Positions 14,415 through 18,329 of a stretch of DNA of 18,329 nucleotides are shown in pieces (position 1 is the first letter of the stretch; the number at the start of each line of letters is the position of its first letter). Position numbers and translations under genes: made by a program. The notes beneath the pieces are model-generated. The model was not told the DNA's origin and searched no databases. It saw only the letters and a list, made by a program, of their open reading frames with translations. Origin of the DNA: an uncultured Prevotellaceae bacterium (lineage in GTDB: Bacteria; Bacteroidota; Bacteroidia; Bacteroidales; Muribaculaceae); NCBI GenBank assembly GCA_937916085.1, contig CALGGO010000122.1:1-18329 (forward strand), read 5' to 3'.

Positions 14415-15353
14415 TTAAATTATTTGCCCATCTACACACTCTTTAATGAGTAGGTCAAGCTCCTTTATCGCCTCATTGGGTGTTACTAAGCCATCTTTGG
14501 GCGATACAGCACGCCTAATGGCTTGCTTCAAGTCGCTGGCTTGTTTGCTGGTCAACTCGCCTTTAGCTCTCATTTCATTAACTTGCTCAATGAGTGCAAG
14601 CTCGCCACCGGCACGCTCAATGAGTGCCAGCCTGCCTAATCTGTTGAGGTCTCTAACATTTTTCATATAATCTAAATTAATTGATGTGTTGTTTATTTTT
14701 TTGATAGCTTTATAAGTTGTCAGCCATCGGCTCACAACAAGGTTAAAAAAGCCCTCATCATACAGGGTTGCACCCTTGACGGGTGGCACTTTCAAAACTC
14801 TCGATAAATGCCCCAAATAACGTTGCTCATACCTCAAAACGTTTTTGCCCTGGTATTGCTCGGGTATCGGCTCGCCTTTTGCTCTAAGCTCTTTATTTTT
14901 GTTGTAGAAACATAAAACCTCATCACGTTTGCAGTAGTAAAGACCGCTTGGCTGTAACAATCGCCTTGACCATGCCAGCGTGCCTAAATGGTTAAAATAA
15001 ACATCTGTGGGGTGCAAAGTGGTGAGGTTGGCACCTACATCAAGCCTCGTCACACTAGCAAGGTGCATGGGCAAATGTAGCTCATCGCTAAGCCGCTCTA
15101 TTGCTCTGTGGGTGTCGGTGAGGCTCATGGTGTGCAAGTTGCTACCGTGATAGTATTTACAGAGTGAGCCATCTTTTACTTTAACTTGCCATCTGTTAAC
15201 ACTGACCTTTAAGCCGTGTAGAGTGCCTGTTACAACAAGCTCACCGCTAAAGTCATGGGTGGCAAGGTCGGTGAGGTGGCAAGGTATCTCCTCGATGAAG
15301 CTCACGCCGCTCACATCGGCGGCGGTGAGCCTAAAATTAATGGTGTCATACAT
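14415..15353 (-). CDS. Replication initiator, phage/plasmid II/X (Phage_CRI/Rep_trans-like) type
   Basis: A 312-aa protein. Three spaced motifs match rolling-circle initiators of the filamentous-phage gene II/X and Rep_trans groups: TRLDVG (Arg103, Asp105), CFYNKNKE (Tyr150, Lys152) and LRYEQR (Arg174, Glu176); the N-terminal MYDTINFRL and KVSVN..VKVKDGSLCKYY (about 49-68) are also typical of Bacteroidetes members as I remember them. Such proteins nick one strand at the origin; which Tyr is catalytic I cannot assign. The C-terminal third (about 215-312) is helical and may mediate assembly. The ORF could open at GTG 15,386, but the ATG at 15,353 is preferred because the extension would be encoded by repeat R2. 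A 43-bp repeat lies tight against each end of the gene. Confidence 0.75.
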   Translation of the reverse strand: MYDTINFRLTAADVSGVSFIEEIPCHLTDLATHDFSGELVVTGTLHGLKVSVNRWQVKVKDGSLCKYYHGSNLHTMSLTDTHRAIERLSDELHLPMHLASVTRLDVGANLTTLHPTDVYFNHLGTLAWSRRLLQPSGLYYCKRDEVLCFYNKNKELRAKGEPIPEQYQGKNVLRYEQRYLGHLSRVLKVPPVKGATLYDEGFFNLVVSRWLTTYKAIKKINNTSINLDYMKNVRDLNRLGRLALIERAGGELALIEQVNEMRAKGELTSKQASDLKQAIRRAVSPKDGLVTPNEAIKELDLLIKECVDGQII

Positions 15354-15356
15354 AGC

Positions 15357-15399
15357 TAAATTACCAAAATAGAAATCTTGCACCACTTAATATAGAGGT
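15357..15399. repeat. 43-bp direct repeat R2, upstream side of the replication gene
   Basis: Begins 3 bases before the preferred ATG of the replication gene and overlaps the last codons and stop of the 163-aa gene. Four mismatches to R1. Shared end ACTTAATATAGAGGT at 15,385-15,399. Confidence 0.85.
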
Positions 15400-15878
15400 A
15401 ACACCCCTTGCACCATCGCCCTTGCTTGTGGGCGTGCTGCTGCCCTCATAACTGCCAATTCTTTATCAAGCTGCCCCCTGCACGCCATTAGCCATATTTT
15501 GTTTTTTTGCTGGGCTTTCCCACTAAAAATATACACCTCAACGGCTGGCTGCTCAACAATAAACAATATAGCGTCATTTGTGCCCATCACGTCACCGTAT
15601 GCATAACGGCTGGCGTGGTCGGGTGCTATAATACTACTAAGGTTCTTGCCCCTTGACGTGGTGAGGCTCTTGGTTGCCTTATTGTGAATATCGCCCCCAA
15701 ATTGTTTAGGCACATCAAGCAAATACACAAACAAATCACCTCTGTTTGTCGTGCCTCTTTTCTTGACTGCCCTCATTGCCTCAAAAGGTTGGTAGTTGTT
15801 GGTTGCCGCCACACAATCCAGGCGGTACACGCTTTTTGTTGCTAGCTTCTCAAAACGATAGTAGGCGGTTGGGCTCAT
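15387..15878 (-). CDS. Unrecognised 163-aa protein coupled to the HTH gene and preceding rep
   Basis: Start chosen at ATG 15,878 because GGAGG lies 6 bases upstream and the ATG overlaps the TGA of the HTH gene (ATGA), a clear sign of translational coupling; the frame opens 8 codons earlier. The product begins MSPTAYYRFEKLATKS and has a mixed alpha/beta look with FVYLLDVPKQFGG (about 50-62), DVMGTNDAILFIVEQP (about 95-110) and VEVYIFSG. No signal peptide or membrane segment. I believe similar proteins accompany II/X-type replication genes in Bacteroidetes elements, but I cannot name a family or a function. A replication accessory role is inferred from position only. Confidence 0.65.
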   Translation of the reverse strand: MSPTAYYRFEKLATKSVYRLDCVAATNNYQPFEAMRAVKKRGTTNRGDLFVYLLDVPKQFGGDIHNKATKSLTTSRGKNLSSIIAPDHASRYAYGDVMGTNDAILFIVEQPAVEVYIFSGKAQQKNKIWLMACRGQLDKELAVMRAAARPQARAMVQGVLPLY

Positions 15879-16168
15879 CGCTTGCCTCCTTTCTTTTGGC
15901 AATAGCGTTGTGCCTCATCGCTTATCTCGGTGGCGGTGGCTACTCTGTTGGTCTGCAACCAATCTTCCAGCTCGTGACGGTTAAAGTAACATTTCTTTCC
16001 AAGTGGCTTATAATGAGGTATCTCACGCCTCATTGTGAGCTTGTAGAGGTAGCTCATTGACACACCCAGGTAGCGTGCTGCCTCATCGCTGGTTAACACT
16101 TCCTTTGTTGCAAAAATGGTTCTTGCCGTTAACTCATCAGTAATTAATGCAATGGTGTTTTTATCCAT
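15875..16168 (-). CDS. Excisionase-like helix-turn-helix protein (HTH_17/MerR-type fold)
   Basis: A 97-aa protein with a winged-helix DNA-binding domain of the excisionase/HTH_17 kind: LTSDEAARYLGVSMSYLYKL (about 25-44), then HYKPLGKKCYFNRHELEDWL (about 52-71). In related elements these act as excision directionality factors or as regulators of the replication module. It has its own promoter at 16,234-16,263 and overlaps the next gene by 4 bases, so it heads an HTH - 163-aa - rep transcript. The phased ACACC boxes further upstream are candidate binding sites, possibly its own (inference). Confidence 0.85.
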   Translation of the reverse strand: MDKNTIALITDELTARTIFATKEVLTSDEAARYLGVSMSYLYKLTMRREIPHYKPLGKKCYFNRHELEDWLQTNRVATATEISDEAQRYCQKKGGKR

Positions 16169-16233
16169 TTGTTTATCCCTTTTTAGTTCATTAAAAGAGG
16201 CTGTGCCTCACTATACATTTTGCATAGCAAGGG

Positions 16234-16263
16234 CAAAGGTAGAGGCTATATGAAAAAAACAAA
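16234..16263 (-). promoter_or_regulatory. Promoter of the HTH-163aa-rep operon
   Basis: Minus strand TTTG (16,260-16,263), 18 bases, then TACCTTTG (16,234-16,241). The leader of about 60 bases contains a small hairpin GAGGC-TGT-GCCTC at 16,197-16,209. Confidence 0.75.
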
Positions 16264-16270
16264 AGTGTTG

Positions 16271-16306
16271 TTTGGTGTGCTACACCTTTATACACCAAAA
16301 AACACC
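16271..16306. promoter_or_regulatory. Phased ACACC boxes, possible operator or iterons
   Basis: ACACC occurs at 16,282-16,286, 16,292-16,296 and 16,302-16,306, exactly 10 bp apart, and an inverted GGTGT at 16,274-16,278 pairs with either of the first two. They begin 19 bases upstream of the -33 element of the HTH promoter, in the gap after the 246-aa gene. Confidence 0.5.
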
Positions 16307-16325
16307 TCGGTTGAGCTGCTTTTGC

Positions 16326-17066
16326 TTATATATCTTTTAGAAGTTCATCTATAGCCCCTCTCCATTTCTGTGGCTTTTGGGGGGTGGTGGCTCTATTGGT
16401 GGCTCTATCCAACCGCTTAACGCCAAATAAAGCCTGTAACGCTGTCATCGGTATTACACTTGTGTTGTCGGGGTCATACACCCTCACCAAAAAATAGCCT
16501 AAACTTGTATTGCTGCCTCTCCTGCCGTTTAGATATAACCACTTATACCCTGTTTCTGTCTTTTCCATGTAGCCAGCCTCCACCGCTTTAGCAAATGCCC
16601 TCTTTGCCCTCTCTGTGCTTGGCTCCTGGGGTACTTGTCGCTGTGGTTGCAGCTCGTTTAATATACTGCATACATCGCCCACTATTATATTATTAAGGTG
16701 TGCTATCTCTTTTAGTTTATCCATCATCATTACTGCCGTGCCTTTGCCGTGGGTGTCAGTGAGCAAACTATATAGCTCCTTGTTGTTGGAGCTAAATATT
16801 TCCTCATCATATAGAGGTGTGTAACGCTGCTCTATATCTCGGCAAAACCTTTTTAGCGGCTCTGTGTCGAGGATATAAAGCTCATGCCTCATATCTTCTA
16901 ACTCAAACGATAATAAACCCGTTTTAAGCGTCTCTAAGTCACTTAACGCCCATTGCCTTATACACTCCTTATAAAAGCCTGTATCGCCGTTTTTATAGCT
17001 CAGAAAGGCGTTTATAACTCGGCTCACCTCGCTTGTAAGTTCCTTGTATCTACTTACTGTTTCCAT
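16326..17066 (-). CDS. Unrecognised 246-aa protein with a possible winged-helix segment
   Basis: A soluble, helix-rich protein. The first 150 residues are acidic and helical (for example EPLKRFCRDIEQRYTPLYDE, about 68-87). The segment about 153-175 (RAKRAFAKAVEAGYMEKTETGYKW) looks like the recognition helix and wing of a winged-helix fold, as in hypothetical proteins of Bacteroidetes islands. The C-terminus carries RATNRATTPQKPQKWRGAIDEL. No catalytic motif is recognised. It lies 76 bases after the 87-aa gene and is probably in the integrase transcript, since no TAnnTTTG element is seen between. Confidence 0.6.
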   Translation of the reverse strand: METVSRYKELTSEVSRVINAFLSYKNGDTGFYKECIRQWALSDLETLKTGLLSFELEDMRHELYILDTEPLKRFCRDIEQRYTPLYDEEIFSSNNKELYSLLTDTHGKGTAVMMMDKLKEIAHLNNIIVGDVCSILNELQPQRQVPQEPSTERAKRAFAKAVEAGYMEKTETGYKWLYLNGRRGSNTSLGYFLVRVYDPDNTSVIPMTALQALFGVKRLDRATNRATTPQKPQKWRGAIDELLKDI

Positions 17067-17142
17067 CTGAAAAAAATAAAAAATTTTGTGTGAGGTTAGT
17101 AAGTTGTTTTTTAGTTAGCAATTAGGGGGTATAGCCCTTTAA

Positions 17143-17406
17143 CTACTCTGTTTCACTTAACAAATCGCCGCTCATTGAGGAAAGTATATCGGCGTATGCT
17201 TTTAATCTACCCTCGATAACGGCGGGCAAACCATACATTTGTGACGTGTGAAACATCTTGTTTGCAAGTGTGGCAAGTTCATTGCAAATCGTGTTGCATC
17301 TGTCGGTCGCTTTTCTCCTTGCTGCAAACAAGTCTTTGTTTTTTTCTTCATAGGCCGCTATCCTTAACAAAGCGTCATCACCTGTAAAACAATTTCCCTT
17401 TAACAT
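17143..17406 (-). CDS. Unrecognised 87-aa protein directly after the integrase
   Basis: Starts at ATG 17,406 (a TTG in frame at 17,415 is less likely), 12 bases after the integrase stop. It is helical, with EEKNKDLFAARRKATDRCN (about 21-39) and CNELATLANKMF (about 41-52), two cysteines and no signal peptide. Size and place next to an integrase would fit an excision or regulatory factor, but there is no recognisable helix-turn-helix. Function unknown. Confidence 0.55.
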   Translation of the reverse strand: MLKGNCFTGDDALLRIAAYEEKNKDLFAARRKATDRCNTICNELATLANKMFHTSQMYGLPAVIEGRLKAYADILSSMSGDLLSETE

Positions 17407-17418
17407 ATCAATCAAAAT

Positions 17419-18329
17419 TTAATCAATTATTATTGCAGGCATATTATTTTGAATAGCCTCTTGTTTTTGTCTGTTTAATGCCTTTGTGTATTGCACGGTA
17501 CACTGTAAACTGCTATGCCCCAATAAAGCCGATATTGTTCTTATATCTGTGCCATTCTCCAACTGTATCATTGCAAAACTATGTCGGGCACAATGCCAGC
17601 TTATGTGCTTGTTTATCCCTGCACGCTTAACCCATCTTTTAAGAGCTTTCAAACACATTTCATAACTTGGCAAGGGAAATATTAACTCATTCCTATTATT
17701 GGGCTGTGTGGGCTGTCCGATGAGCATTAAACGCCCCTCATCAAGTGGAATGGGCTCGGATATGCCTGTTTTGTTCTGATTGAAATTTAAACGGCGGCTT
17801 GCATAATCCACGTTTGCAAAAGTTAAATCTTTAACATCACACCATCTTATTCCTGTGTAGAGGCAAAAGATGAAAGCACGCCTAATATTTTTGTTTTCTC
17901 TCGGGTAGTGTGTCGTTATTAGCTGTATCATTTCATCTTCTGTAAGCACGTCTTTTTTTAACTCGTTTCTATCAAACTTGACAGTGATTTTGTAGCAAGG
18001 GTTCTTTAAAAAAATATCGTGTTCACAGGCATAGGCAACAACTTTCTTAAACCGTGCAAATATCGTGTGAGCACCCTCGCCCACACTCCTACTTTGTAGG
18101 TACTCGGTAAAGGTCTGCACCATATCTCTATTTATTTGCTGTGGCGTGATACGTTTAATATATTTATTGTACTCGGGGGTGTCTTTCAAGAAATCTTTGA
18201 AACGCTTAAAAGATAACTCTATATTTCTTTTGTCTTTCTTGGTGTAATTGTCAATATAGCTTTGATAGTAATCATTAAGTACATGACAAAAATTTAAAGA
18301 TGTCATATTTGTCCTTGTAGCAAGTCCTT
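17419..18329 (-). CDS. Tyrosine recombinase/integrase, 5' end outside the window
   Basis: All catalytic residues of a phage-type tyrosine recombinase are present, numbered from the ATG at 18,306: Arg154 (TGIRWCDVKDL), Lys179 (NQNKTG), His238/Arg241 (SWHCARHSF), His264 (LLGHSS) and Tyr273 (VQYTKAL). A SAM-like core-binding domain comes first (YTKKDKRNIELSFKRFKDFL, about 21-40). Counting from that ATG the protein is 295 aa, about 100 short of full-length Bacteroidetes integrases, lacking the arm-binding domain; the frame stays open to the window edge (GLATRTN before the Met), so I annotate it as partial. The alternative start at 18,306 has AAGGA 5 bases upstream and cannot be excluded. It catalyses integration and excision of the island; its own end of the island lies away from tRNA-Leu. 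Confidence 0.9.
   Translation of the reverse strand, partial: GLATRTNMTSLNFCHVLNDYYQSYIDNYTKKDKRNIELSFKRFKDFLKDTPEYNKYIKRITPQQINRDMVQTFTEYLQSRSVGEGAHTIFARFKKVVAYACEHDIFLKNPCYKITVKFDRNELKKDVLTEDEMIQLITTHYPRENKNIRRAFIFCLYTGIRWCDVKDLTFANVDYASRRLNFNQNKTGISEPIPLDEGRLMLIGQPTQPNNRNELIFPLPSYEMCLKALKRWVKRAGINKHISWHCARHSFAMIQLENGTDIRTISALLGHSSLQCTVQYTKALNRQKQEAIQNNMPAIIID

Larger units (their letters stand above)
12835..18329. mobile_element. Integrated element next to tRNA-Leu (phage/plasmid satellite-like), right end outside the window
   Basis: A compact block of minus-strand genes follows the tRNA: tyrosine recombinase, excisionase-like HTH, replication initiator of II/X type and six proteins I do not recognise. 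Composition is visibly more A+T-rich than the suf operon. No Zot-like ATPase, MobA/TraG relaxase system, capsid or terminase is visible. The left boundary is inferred to lie at or just after the tRNA 3' end; no second copy of the tRNA 3' sequence is in the window, so the att sites are unproven. Confidence 0.6.

Noticed and set aside
15354..15386. Longer replication initiator starting at GTG 15,386
   Set aside because: The extra 11 residues would be encoded by the 43-bp repeat R2, which also occurs non-coding as R1; the family begins at the MYDTINFRL-like segment.
12753..18329. Calling the island a filamentous phage (inovirus)
   Set aside because: Only the replication protein points that way. 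No Zot/pI-type ATPase with a Walker motif and no small signal-peptide coat proteins are visible in the window.

Overview
The window looks like a chromosomal segment of a Bacteroidales bacterium, with a genomic island at its right end. The assignment rests on promoter elements of the Bacteroidetes type (TAnnTTTG near -7, sometimes with TTTG about 20 bases upstream), a sufBCDS gene order, a DUF6377-type regulator with TPR-like repeats, and the absence of consistent Shine-Dalgarno sequences. I cannot place it in a genus from sequence alone.

Left part (1-5,000): a membrane-anchored DUF6377-like regulator (minus strand), a small DUF559 endonuclease-like gene bracketed by inverted copies of a palindromic G/C-rich repeat, then gyrB (plus strand) with a clear terminator. 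After gyrB lies a gene-free stretch holding a roughly 190-bp MITE-like inverted-repeat element.

Middle (5,000-12,750, all minus strand): a secreted FecR-domain protein, a 620-bp gene-free stretch dominated by a run of small triloop hairpins inside inverted terminal repeats, and the Fe-S assembly operon transcribed sufB-sufC-sufD-sufS from a good promoter at 12,621. The gaps inside the suf operon contain short tandem repeats of 7, 9 and 16 bp; one 7-mer family also lies just behind the DUF6377 stop codon.

Right part (12,753-18,329): a tRNA-Leu(CAG) with promoter and terminator, followed by a compact integrated element whose genes all lie on the minus strand. From upstream to downstream these are a tyrosine recombinase (cut by the window edge), two unrecognised proteins, an excisionase-like HTH protein, a 163-aa unrecognised protein translationally coupled to it, a replication initiator resembling the phage/plasmid II/X (Phage_CRI/Rep_trans) group, and three small unrecognised proteins under their own textbook promoter. 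No conjugation relaxase, Zot-like ATPase, capsid or transposase gene is visible. The replication gene is tightly bracketed by two 43-bp direct repeats (39/43 identical), and three ACACC boxes at exact 10-bp spacing lie upstream of the HTH promoter. This looks like an integrated plasmid or phage satellite using rolling-circle-type replication, and it is the best candidate here for an undescribed system.
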